Assembly: GCA_910583795.1 (NCBI GenBank)
Contig: CAJTZQ010000061.1
Location: 1 to 22,192, forward strand
Reading direction: 5' to 3'
DNA from: an uncultured Muribaculaceae bacterium
Lineage (GTDB): Bacteria; Bacteroidota; Bacteroidia; Bacteroidales; Muribaculaceae
DNA: 22,192 nt
Within the stretch, counting starts at the first letter, position 1. Each line of letters begins with the position of its first letter. Below the pieces are notes generated by a model. That model had not been told where the DNA came from. It saw only the letters and a list, made by a program, of their open reading frames with translations, and searched no databases. This document shows, piece by piece, positions 7,929-15,043 of this stretch. The position numbers and the translations under genes were made by a program.

Positions 7929-9404
7929 ATGAAAAAACTAAAGACTTTTATTGCCGTGTCGATGTCATTGATATGTGGATTGCAGGCTTCTGCGAAAGAT
8001 TATTCAATGCGCTACACAGTTGAACCTGATACTGCCGGGCATTATCTGAATGTTTCGCTTGCCTGTTCAGGTAGACAGGATGGACAGCTCAGACTTAAAA
8101 TGCCTGTGTGGGCTCCGGGCTATTATGAGATTCTTGATTTTCCCAAGCATCTGTGCGATTTCAATGTTGCCGATAGCGAAGGCAATAAATTGAAATGGCA
8201 TAAGGAAAGCAAAAACCTTTGGGTGATAGACACCGAAGGGAAAGTAGATGTGGCAGTGACATATCGCATCTTTGCCAACGAAAGAAACGTGGCTTCGAGC
8301 CGGGTTGACTCAAAGAGCGCCTTTATAGCTCCCAACGGTGTGTTTATGTATGTGGATGGCGATGTGCAGCATCCCGTAAGTGTAACCTACAGCCTCCCTT
8401 CCGGCTGGCGTAATATTTCCACAGGTCTTAAGGCGGAAAAGGATGACCCATATACTTTCACGGCTCCAGATTTCGATGTGCTTTACGATAGTCCTGTCCT
8501 TATTGGAAATCACTATGTGAAGAAGTTCGAACACGAGGGTCGCGATTATGAATTCGCTATAGAGACTCCCGAAGGTATTGAGGAGTCGGGATTCGAAGAC
8601 TGTTTCCGTGCTATAGTGTCGGAATGTAACAAGATGATGGGGGATGTGCCTTACGATAAGTATGCGCTCATTCATCTCGGCAAAGGCGGGGGTGGACTGG
8701 AACATATCAATTCACAGGCGTGCTATACTGAAGGGACTTATAAATTCGACTCCCGCGACGAATGGCTTAACTTCCTTGCTTTCGTTGCCCATGAATATTT
8801 CCATCTCTATAACGTAAAGACCATACGCCCGATAGAACTCGGTCCGTTTGACTATGACAAGGAGGCTTATTCTCCGTTGATTTGGTTTAGCGAGGGGATA
8901 ACATGTTATTATGAATGTCTCATTTTATTGCGCGCAGGACTTGCCACAGAGGAGGAAATATATAAACTTTTGTCCGGATATATGGCGAATGACGAACCTT
9001 ATGAGGGCAAACACCATCAGAGTTTACGTATGACAAGCTATGATATATGGCTCAACTTCATGAACCATGATGCAAATTCAAAGGATGTACGTATCAATTA
9101 TTATTTCCGTGGTCCCGTGGTCGGTTTGATCATGGATATTGAGATCAAACGTCTCTCGGGTGGACAGCGTTCTCTCGACGATCTGATGCGCCTTCTTTAC
9201 AACCGTTTCCATAAGGAAAAGGGGAGAGGTTTCACTGAGGAGGAGTTCTGGGCAGCTGTAGATGAAGTGGCTGGGGGCTCGATGTCGCATGTCAGGTATC
9301 TGGTAGACAATCCTGTTGAAATTGATTATGAAAAGTATCTTACCCCTGCCGGACTTACGCTTGACCGTGAAAAATGGCTGATCCGGCCTGCATCGGCAAA
9401 ATAA
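7929..9404 (+). CDS. M61-family metallopeptidase, secreted, without PDZ domain
   Basis: This 491-residue protein has a signal peptide (about 1-22, ending LQASA) and an N-terminal M61 beta domain. The gluzincin catalytic domain carries HEYFH at 288-292 (zinc ligands His288 and His292, catalytic Glu289) and the third ligand Glu322 in WFSEG. HEYFHLYNVKTIRP is typical of the glycyl-aminopeptidase family. The sequence ends soon after the helical subdomain (LTPAGLTLDREKW), so the PDZ domain that commonly closes M61 proteins is missing. It probably cleaves small peptides in the periplasm. It is monocistronic, with its own promoter and a terminator at 9422-9460. Confidence 0.92.
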   Translation: MKKLKTFIAVSMSLICGLQASAKDYSMRYTVEPDTAGHYLNVSLACSGRQDGQLRLKMPVWAPGYYEILDFPKHLCDFNVADSEGNKLKWHKESKNLWVIDTEGKVDVAVTYRIFANERNVASSRVDSKSAFIAPNGVFMYVDGDVQHPVSVTYSLPSGWRNISTGLKAEKDDPYTFTAPDFDVLYDSPVLIGNHYVKKFEHEGRDYEFAIETPEGIEESGFEDCFRAIVSECNKMMGDVPYDKYALIHLGKGGGGLEHINSQACYTEGTYKFDSRDEWLNFLAFVAHEYFHLYNVKTIRPIELGPFDYDKEAYSPLIWFSEGITCYYECLILLRAGLATEEEIYKLLSGYMANDEPYEGKHHQSLRMTSYDIWLNFMNHDANSKDVRINYYFRGPVVGLIMDIEIKRLSGGQRSLDDLMRLLYNRFHKEKGRGFTEEEFWAAVDEVAGGSMSHVRYLVDNPVEIDYEKYLTPAGLTLDREKWLIRPASAK

Positions 9405-9421
9405 GTTTTAAATATTGTTTT

Positions 9422-9460
9422 ACGGGGCATATCCGGCGAGTCTGCTTGGATATGTCCCGT
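9422..9460 (+). terminator. Rho-independent terminator after the M61 gene
   Basis: ACGGGGCATATCC (9422-9434) pairs with GGATATGTCCCGT (9448-9460), 13 bp with one G-U pair and a 13-nt loop, followed by a short T stretch. It lies 17 nt after the stop codon. Confidence 0.7.
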
Positions 9461-9479
9461 TTCCTATGCGTTATACCGC

Positions 9480-9512
9480 AAAAAATGGCGGCTGACCGTT
9501 GGTGCAGCCGCC
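9480..9512 (-). terminator. Rho-independent terminator after the GH43 gene
   Basis: On the minus strand GGCGGCTG and CAGCCGCC (plus coordinates 9505-9512 and 9487-9494) form a perfect 8-bp GC-rich stem with a 10-nt loop. A run of six T residues (9485-9480) follows after one A. It lies 24 nt beyond the GH43 stop codon. Confidence 0.8.
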
Positions 9513-9536
9513 GGGGTTATATACATCAGTATGGTG

Positions 9537-11438
9537 TCATTGCGGTGTTGCTGTCATGATTGTGCCGTCGGGATTGAATTGCAGACGGTCGATGCATACC
9601 TCACGATGGATTCCCGGAGAATCGTTTTTATAGGCAGGATTGATACGATGGTAAACTACTATCCAGTCTTCTGTGCCGGGAATTTGCAAGGCGGCATTGT
9701 GAGCGGTTCCGATTTTGTCACCCTTTTGGGAGAGGATCACGGGTGATTCGGCAACCTCGATCGGTCCTAATGGGGATTTTGATGTCCCGTATGCCACATG
9801 ATAATTGGGTGAGCCCGTGTCGTCAACGCTCCATAGAAAATAATAAGTACCGTCACGGAATATCACGTAGGGCGCTTCACGATATTCGTAATCGGCGAGA
9901 GAGCCACCTTCGGGGGTCATTACAGTCACGGTTTCCGGCTTTATGGAGATCATGTCGTCGTTTAGCTCGGCACCTGCCATATATCCGTTGCCCCAGTAAA
10001 GGTATGATTTTCCGCTTGTCGGATCAGTAAACACGTCAACGTCTATCTGCTGTCCGTGTCCCACAGGAGAAGATGTGACGATGGGCTTATCTACAGCTGT
10101 GAAAGGACCGGTAGGGTTATCTGCTATCGCTACGCCGATCTGCTTGCCGTTGTCGGCGTTAGGATTTGCACTGAAATAAAAGAAATATTTGTATTCACCG
10201 TTTATTTTCTTTTCTTCGATAGCGGGCGCCCATGCATTCCCGTTTGCCCACGGCACCTGTGGTGTCGATACGTCAAGGATCACACCTTCATAGTCCCAGT
10301 TTTTCAGATCGGGCGAAGAATAGCAGGTGAAATATGTACCTCCCCAACCGGGGAAACTGTCGGTGGTGGAGTAGATGTAATATTTCCCGGTCTTTTCTGA
10401 ATAAAGTATTTCCGGGTCGGCATGAAATTCCGGAAGCACCGGATTTTTGGATTCTTTCAGATAGGATGGAAACGCTTTGAGAAGTCGGTTATATTCATCT
10501 TCAGTGATCTGCATCACTGTGCCATGTCGTGGATGAAAATCCATGGAAATGGATGAGTCTATTACCTTGAAATTGTCAAGGTCTGTGGATTCCGTAAACT
10601 GATATTGACCGTTCATGTAGACGTCATACATCAGAATGTATTTGTCGGAGTCGATGAGCTTGAATGTGCCTGCACCCTCCACAGCTTTGTCGGTCTGTTG
10701 TTTGTAGTCGGGCGATTCGGTCCATTTCCCTGATGTCAGTTTTTTCGTGGTGGCTTTCTTTATGCCGTTGCCATGTCCTTCCGTTTTGTAGAACATATGG
10801 TATACCCCGTCTTTGTATACTATGTCGCCGTCGATGCAGGATTTTTTATCTTTGGGGATAAAAAGAGGTTTCGGTTTCCCTATGAAATCGGTGAAATCAT
10901 CGTTGGCATACGCATAATAGATAATGTCTGGACCATTACCGTGTTGCATTGACCAATATACAAGATACTTTTTAGCATCACGGTCATAAATTGTCTGCGG
11001 TGCCCATACTCGTTTCAGGTTCTCCTGACCCTTGTAGCGTTTCTGGATATTGATCACTGAAGGGGTCCAGTTGATGAGGTCGTCCGATTTCAGCAGGGTG
11101 AGCCCGCGGTTTGAATCCCAACCGTTGGCGCTGACCATGTCGGTCACCACCATATAGAAATGTTTTCCGTCTTCTGTGCGTATGATGTGAGGGTCACGCA
11201 CGCCTCCGGTCTCGCTTATGAGCCTGGAGTCGATGATAGGGCAGTTGTCGTTAAGGGCGGTGTAGTTCAGACCGTCGCGGCTTACGGCAAACTTTATAGC
11301 CTCGTCTCGTTTGTCATTGCCGGTGAAATAGGCGAAAAGGTACGCACTCATCGGTGATTCCTCCGCGTTCATCGGTAAGGAAAACCATGCCATGACCGCT
11401 GCCAATGCCGGGATCAAGAAAGATTTACGATAGTTCAT
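9537..11438 (-). CDS. Tandem GH43 family glycosidase, secreted
   Basis: This 633-residue protein has a signal peptide (about 1-25, ending PMNA) and two GH43-type five-bladed propellers in a row. Module 1 (about 30-320) shows base Asp82 in VRDPHI, modulator Asp203 in CIDGDI and a candidate acid Glu254 in VEGAGTF. Module 2 (about 333-630) shows Asp341 in HADPEI, Asp466 in QQIDVD and Glu521 in YREAPYV. Both active sites therefore look complete. GH43 enzymes are mainly alpha-L-arabinofuranosidases and beta-xylosidases, so hemicellulose or arabinan side-chain removal is likely; linkage cannot be read here. It is divergent from the Kdu-type operon across 357 nt, with a palindrome and a direct repeat between them. 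Confidence 0.9.
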   Translation of the reverse strand: MNYRKSFLIPALAAVMAWFSLPMNAEESPMSAYLFAYFTGNDKRDEAIKFAVSRDGLNYTALNDNCPIIDSRLISETGGVRDPHIIRTEDGKHFYMVVTDMVSANGWDSNRGLTLLKSDDLINWTPSVINIQKRYKGQENLKRVWAPQTIYDRDAKKYLVYWSMQHGNGPDIIYYAYANDDFTDFIGKPKPLFIPKDKKSCIDGDIVYKDGVYHMFYKTEGHGNGIKKATTKKLTSGKWTESPDYKQQTDKAVEGAGTFKLIDSDKYILMYDVYMNGQYQFTESTDLDNFKVIDSSISMDFHPRHGTVMQITEDEYNRLLKAFPSYLKESKNPVLPEFHADPEILYSEKTGKYYIYSTTDSFPGWGGTYFTCYSSPDLKNWDYEGVILDVSTPQVPWANGNAWAPAIEEKKINGEYKYFFYFSANPNADNGKQIGVAIADNPTGPFTAVDKPIVTSSPVGHGQQIDVDVFTDPTSGKSYLYWGNGYMAGAELNDDMISIKPETVTVMTPEGGSLADYEYREAPYVIFRDGTYYFLWSVDDTGSPNYHVAYGTSKSPLGPIEVAESPVILSQKGDKIGTAHNAALQIPGTEDWIVVYHRINPAYKNDSPGIHREVCIDRLQFNPDGTIMTATPQ

Positions 11439-11520
11439 ATATTAATTTTTAAGGCGGGAAAGATGAATTCAGCAATCTTCTTCCCGGATTGTTGAAAAAG
11501 TTTGAGATGTTTTTAGATTG

Positions 11521-11539
11521 CAAAGATAACTTATCTTTG
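11521..11539. promoter_or_regulatory. 19-bp perfect palindrome containing -7 boxes on both strands
   Basis: CAAAGATAACTTATCTTTG is a perfect inverted repeat (9-bp arms, 1-nt centre). Each strand reads TATCTTTG, matching TAnnTTTG. The minus-strand box would start GH43 transcription with a leader of about 75 nt; the palindrome could also be an operator. No clear -33 box is seen. Confidence 0.5.
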
Positions 11540-11562
11540 GGTTAAGTGGGGTGTATAATCGT

Positions 11563-11605
11563 TCAAATGGGATAAAAAATCAACAAAAAACGATATCAAA
11601 CGGGA
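11563..11605. promoter_or_regulatory. Direct repeat TCAAAYGGGA, possible regulator site
   Basis: TCAAATGGGA (11563-11572) and TCAAACGGGA (11596-11605) are repeated 33 nt apart, about three helical turns. They lie between the GH43 gene and the Kdu-type operon, upstream of the predicted operon promoter. This spacing suits an AraC-type or dimeric activator. The repeat is short and may be chance. Confidence 0.35.
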
Positions 11606-11701
11606 ATTTTGCACTATAATGATACATTCGGTCAGAAATTTGAATGAAATGTTATATGGAAATTTTTATAAAATAAGTATTTTTGTATCGTGAATCGTAT
11701 C

Positions 11702-11709
11702 TAATTTTG
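11702..11709 (+). promoter_or_regulatory. -7 box of the SDR-EIIC-KduI operon
   Basis: TAATTTTG matches TAnnTTTG; a TTTG at 11682-11685 lies 16 nt upstream, shorter than the usual 19-21. Transcription would start near 11717 and give an A-rich leader of about 80 nt with four CATAAAA copies (11750, 11764, 11771, 11787). No Shine-Dalgarno site is seen. Confidence 0.5.
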
Positions 11710-11795
11710 TACAAACGACAGATTCTACTCTCTACTCTAAACAAAAAAACATAAAACCTACAACATAAAACATAAAACTCAAAAAACATAAAATC

Positions 11796-12590
11796 ATGAA
11801 TCAATTTTCACTTGAGGGAAAAATCGCCCTCGTTACCGGTGCTGCACATGGGATAGGGTTCGCCATGGCGTGTGCGTTGGCTGAAGCAGGGGCAAAGGTG
11901 GTTTTCAACAGCTCCAGTCAGCATAGTCTTGATTTGGGTCTCGCTGCATATAAAGAACAAGGCATAGATGCCAAAGGATATGTTTGCGATGTGACTGACG
12001 AATCCGCCGTTAAGTCAATGGTTGCCGATATCGAGGCTACAGTGGGAGTGATCGATATTCTCGTCAACAATGCCGGAATAATCAAGCGTATCCCGATGGA
12101 GGAGATGGCTGTGGAAGATTTCCGTAGAGTGGTGGATGTCGACCTGGTGGCTCCATATATATGTGCGAAGGCTGTTATTCCCGGAATGATCAAGAAAAGA
12201 CATGGCAAGATCATCAACATTTGCTCTATGATGAGTGAGCTTGGCAGGGAAACTGTGAGCGCATACGCGGCAGCAAAGGGCGGATTGAAGATGCTGACAC
12301 GCAACATCTGTTCGGAATATGGTGAATACAATATCCAGTGCAACGGTATTGGCCCCGGATATATCGCTACCGAGCAGACCGCGCCTCTACGTGCTATCCA
12401 GCCTGACGGAAGCCGTCATCCGTTTGATAAGTTCATTATTTCGAAGACTCCGGCTGCGCGATGGGGCACTCCCGACGACCTTAAAGGTCCCACAGTGTTC
12501 CTTGCGTCGGATGCTTCAAATTTTGTGAATGGTCATATCCTTTATGTCGACGGCGGAATCCTCGCATACATCGGTAAGCAACCCAAGTGA
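11796..12590 (+). CDS. SDR oxidoreductase, gluconate 5-dehydrogenase / KduD-like
   Basis: This 264-residue classical short-chain dehydrogenase has the nucleotide-binding TGAAHGIG (14-21), NNAG at 91-94, catalytic Ser144, and Tyr157/Lys161 in SAYAAAKGG. The long segment from ICSMMSELGRETVSAYAAAK to YVDGGILAYIGKQP is that of Bacteroidales proteins annotated gluconate 5-dehydrogenase, related to KduD (2-deoxy-D-gluconate 3-dehydrogenase). With kduI in the same operon, reduction of 3-deoxy-D-glycero-2,5-hexodiulosonate to 2-keto-3-deoxygluconate is the best-fitting role (inference); 5-ketogluconate reduction is the alternative. It has no signal peptide, so it is cytoplasmic. Its stop overlaps the next start by one base (TGATG). 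Confidence 0.9.
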   Translation: MNQFSLEGKIALVTGAAHGIGFAMACALAEAGAKVVFNSSSQHSLDLGLAAYKEQGIDAKGYVCDVTDESAVKSMVADIEATVGVIDILVNNAGIIKRIPMEEMAVEDFRRVVDVDLVAPYICAKAVIPGMIKKRHGKIINICSMMSELGRETVSAYAAAKGGLKMLTRNICSEYGEYNIQCNGIGPGYIATEQTAPLRAIQPDGSRHPFDKFIISKTPAARWGTPDDLKGPTVFLASDASNFVNGHILYVDGGILAYIGKQPK

Positions 12591-14011
12591 TGGAATCCGT
12601 ATTCAGTTATATAATCGGTCTTGGTGCCGCAGTTATGATGCCTGTGATCTTTACGGTCTTGGGTGTCTGCATCGGCATAAAGTTTGGCGATGCCCTGAAG
12701 TCCGGACTTAAGGTCGGCGTGGGCTTTGTAGGCTTGTCTATAGTCACCGCGCTCCTCACGTCTGCGCTCGGTCCCGCTTTGAATACTGTGGTCGATATCT
12801 ACGACCTTCAGCTCAAGGTCTTCGACATGGGATGGCCTGCTGCGGCTGCCGTGGCGTATAACACTGCCGTGGGAGCCTTTATAATCCCGGTTTGCCTTGG
12901 GGTAAACATCGTCATGCTCCTCACCAAGACCACGCGCACTGTCAATATCGACCTCTGGAACTACTGGCATTTCGCTTTCATAGGTGCCGTGATCTATTTT
13001 GCCTCCGGTTCGCTTGCATGGGGATTCTTCGGCGCGATTGTCTGCTATATCATAACCTTGATTCTTGCCGACATCACGGCAAAGAAATTCCAGGGCTTTT
13101 ATAAAGACATGGACGGGATCTCGATTCCGCAACCTTTCTGTGCAGGCTTTGTCCCCTTCGCATGGGCTATCAACAAGGGTCTCGACAAGATTCCCGGCAT
13201 GGGGCGCATCGAGATCGATGCCGAAGGAATGAAAAAGAAATTCGGTCTCCTTGGGGAACCGTTGTTTCTCGGTGTCATCGTTGGCATGGCTATCGGTTGC
13301 CTCACCTGCTCAAGCTGGAGTGAGATTGTCGATAAAATCCCCTATATACTCGGGCTCGGAATAAAAATGGGGGCTGTCATGGAGCTTATCCCCCGTGTCA
13401 CAGTCTTGTTTATCGAAGGTCTGAAACCTATTTCAGACGCCACCCGTCAGCTCATAGCCCGCAAGTTTAAGGGCGCAGACGGTCTCAACATCGGCATGAG
13501 TCCGGCATTGGTCATCGGGCATCCCACCACTCTTGTGGTGTCGTTGCTCCTGATCCCCGTCACTCTCGCGCTTGCTGTGTTCCTCCCCGGGAATCAGTTC
13601 CTCCCTCTTGCGTCGCTTGCGGGGATGTTCTACGTATTCCCTCTTGTGCTTCCTTTTACAAAAGGTAATGTAGTGAAGACTTTTATAGTGGGTCTCGTGG
13701 TTTTGACATTAGGACTTTACATGGTCACTAACCTTGCCCCATGGTTCACTCTTGCGGCGAAAGACGTTTATGCCGTCACAGGTGACGCTGCCGTGGCTAT
13801 CCCCGAAGGGTTTGAGGGCGGTAGTCTTGATTTCGCTTCTTCTCCGCTGGCATGGGTGATCTTCCAATGCACGGAAAATCTTAAGTGGATAGGCGCCGGA
13901 ATTCTCGTGGTTCTTACCATGGGAATGATGTGGTGGAACCGAGTCCATATCATCCGCAATCAGAAAGCGATGATAAAAGCAAACTCTGATGAAATACAAA
14001 CAACTGAATAA
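12590..14011 (+). CDS. Orphan PTS EIIC permease, galactitol (Gat) type
   Basis: This 473-residue polytopic inner-membrane protein resembles GatC, the membrane-embedded EIIC of the galactitol PTS. Hydrophobic segments recur throughout (for example IIGLGAAVMMPVIFTVLGV, GAIVCYIITLILADI, FIVGLVVLTLGLYMV). The conserved loops VDIYDLQLKVFDMGWPAAAAVAYNT and IGMSPALVIGHPTTL are EIIC-Gat-like. No IIA, IIB, HPr or EI gene is in the window, and the protein has no fused cytoplasmic IIB domain; its soluble tail is only about 25 residues. Bacteroidota generally lack a working PTS, so it probably acts as a facilitator or secondary transporter. I chose the ATG at 12590 over the GTG at 12587. Its stop is one base from the kduI start, so it likely carries a Kdu-pathway ketouronate. 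Confidence 0.87.
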   Translation: MESVFSYIIGLGAAVMMPVIFTVLGVCIGIKFGDALKSGLKVGVGFVGLSIVTALLTSALGPALNTVVDIYDLQLKVFDMGWPAAAAVAYNTAVGAFIIPVCLGVNIVMLLTKTTRTVNIDLWNYWHFAFIGAVIYFASGSLAWGFFGAIVCYIITLILADITAKKFQGFYKDMDGISIPQPFCAGFVPFAWAINKGLDKIPGMGRIEIDAEGMKKKFGLLGEPLFLGVIVGMAIGCLTCSSWSEIVDKIPYILGLGIKMGAVMELIPRVTVLFIEGLKPISDATRQLIARKFKGADGLNIGMSPALVIGHPTTLVVSLLLIPVTLALAVFLPGNQFLPLASLAGMFYVFPLVLPFTKGNVVKTFIVGLVVLTLGLYMVTNLAPWFTLAAKDVYAVTGDAAVAIPEGFEGGSLDFASSPLAWVIFQCTENLKWIGAGILVVLTMGMMWWNRVHIIRNQKAMIKANSDEIQTTE

Positions 14012-14012
14012 T

Positions 14013-14933
14013 ATGAAGAAACTGTTTTTTACCGTAGCTCTCGCTCTTGCTTCTCTGTCAGCAGCGGCTCAGACATCCTACAGCATGCTCCGTTGCGTGC
14101 ATCCTGACGATTTCAAACATTATACCACCGACCAGTTGCGCTCTCATTTCGTTATGCCGAAAGTGATGGAGCAGGATAAGGTGAATCTTACTTATTCCAT
14201 GTACGATCGCCTTATTTTCGGAGGCGTCGTGCCTGTGACTAAGGTGGTGGAGCTGGAGACCATCGATCCGCTTAAGGCTCAATACTTCCTTGAGCGTCGT
14301 GAACTCGGTGTTATCAATATAGGTGGCGACGGGATTGTGAATGTCGATGGCAAGGATTATGAATTGCATTTCAAAGATGCGCTTTATGTGGGAAGAGGCA
14401 ACAAGAAAGTTACTTTCCGCAGCAAGGATGCAGCTAATCCCGCTAAATTCTATATCAATTCCACTCCCGCTCACAAGGAGTATAAGACTCAGCTGATCAC
14501 GATCGACGGACGTAAAGGTTCGATCAAGGCTAACTGCATCAAGGCTGGCAGCCTGGAGGAGAGCAACGACCGTGTCATCAACCAGCTTATTGTGAGCAAT
14601 GTGCTTGAAGAGGGCCCCTGCCAGCTTCAGATGGGTCTTACGGAATTGAAACCGGGCAGTGTGTGGAACACAATGCCGGCTCATACACACGACCGTCGTG
14701 TGGAGGCATACTTCTATTTCAATGTTCCCGAGGGGAATGCAATCTGCCATCTGATGGGAGAGCCGCAGGAGAATCGTCTTGTGTGGCTCCACAACGAGCA
14801 GGCGGTGATGTCGCCCGAATGGAGTATACATGCTGCAGCCGGCACGTCCAACTACATGTTCATCTGGGGCATGGGTGGCGAGAACCTCGACTACAACGAC
14901 ATGGACAAGATCAAATATCTTGAAATGCGTTAA
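14013..14933 (+). CDS. kduI: KduI 5-dehydro-4-deoxy-D-glucuronate isomerase with a signal peptide
   Basis: KduI converts 5-keto-4-deoxyuronate, the product of unsaturated uronide breakdown, to 3-deoxy-D-glycero-2,5-hexodiulosonate. The cupin-like fold's metal ligands are His224, His226 and Glu231 in MPAHTHDRRVEAYF and His273 in SIHAAAG. All are offset by exactly 28 from E. coli His196, His198, Glu203 and His245. YFLERRELGVINIGG and FIWGMGGEN are family signatures. Unlike the E. coli enzyme, it begins MKKLFFTVALALASLSAAAQ, a clear Sec signal peptide cleaved near AAAQ, so it should act in the periplasm. I chose the ATG at 14013, 1 nt after the permease stop; the in-frame ATG at 13989 would put a charged stretch before the signal. 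The mature part is collinear with known KduI, so activity is likely retained. Confidence 0.93.
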   Translation: MKKLFFTVALALASLSAAAQTSYSMLRCVHPDDFKHYTTDQLRSHFVMPKVMEQDKVNLTYSMYDRLIFGGVVPVTKVVELETIDPLKAQYFLERRELGVINIGGDGIVNVDGKDYELHFKDALYVGRGNKKVTFRSKDAANPAKFYINSTPAHKEYKTQLITIDGRKGSIKANCIKAGSLEESNDRVINQLIVSNVLEEGPCQLQMGLTELKPGSVWNTMPAHTHDRRVEAYFYFNVPEGNAICHLMGEPQENRLVWLHNEQAVMSPEWSIHAAAGTSNYMFIWGMGGENLDYNDMDKIKYLEMR

Positions 14934-14947
14934 GTGGATATTAATGA

Positions 14948-14988
14948 AAAAGCATCCTGCCGGATCATAATTCTGGCAGGATGCTTTT
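14948..14988. terminator. Bidirectional terminator between kduI and purC
   Basis: AAAAGCATCCTGCC (14948-14961) and GGCAGGATGCTTTT (14975-14988) form a perfect 14-bp stem with a 13-nt loop. The A/T ends give a T-run on both strands, so it can stop transcripts from kduI and from purC. Confidence 0.88.
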
Positions 14989-15043
14989 CGTTTGTTTCTG
15001 CACTTACGAGACTCTGTCGTAAGCACCGTTATAATGGAATGGT

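Noticed and set aside
12542..13132. 196-codon open frame on the minus strand opposite the EIIC gene
   Set aside because: The translation is low-complexity Arg/Asp/His, has no family motifs, and lies opposite a clear membrane protein gene.
13989..14012. Upstream ATG for kduI overlapping the permease stop
   Set aside because: It adds MKYKQLNN before the signal peptide; the ATG at 14013 gives a textbook signal sequence and 1-nt spacing.
14058..15026. 322-codon open frame on the minus strand opposite kduI
   Set aside because: It is fully antisense to a gene with intact catalytic residues, is rich in His/Leu/Val without a family pattern, and runs through the terminator at 14948-14988.
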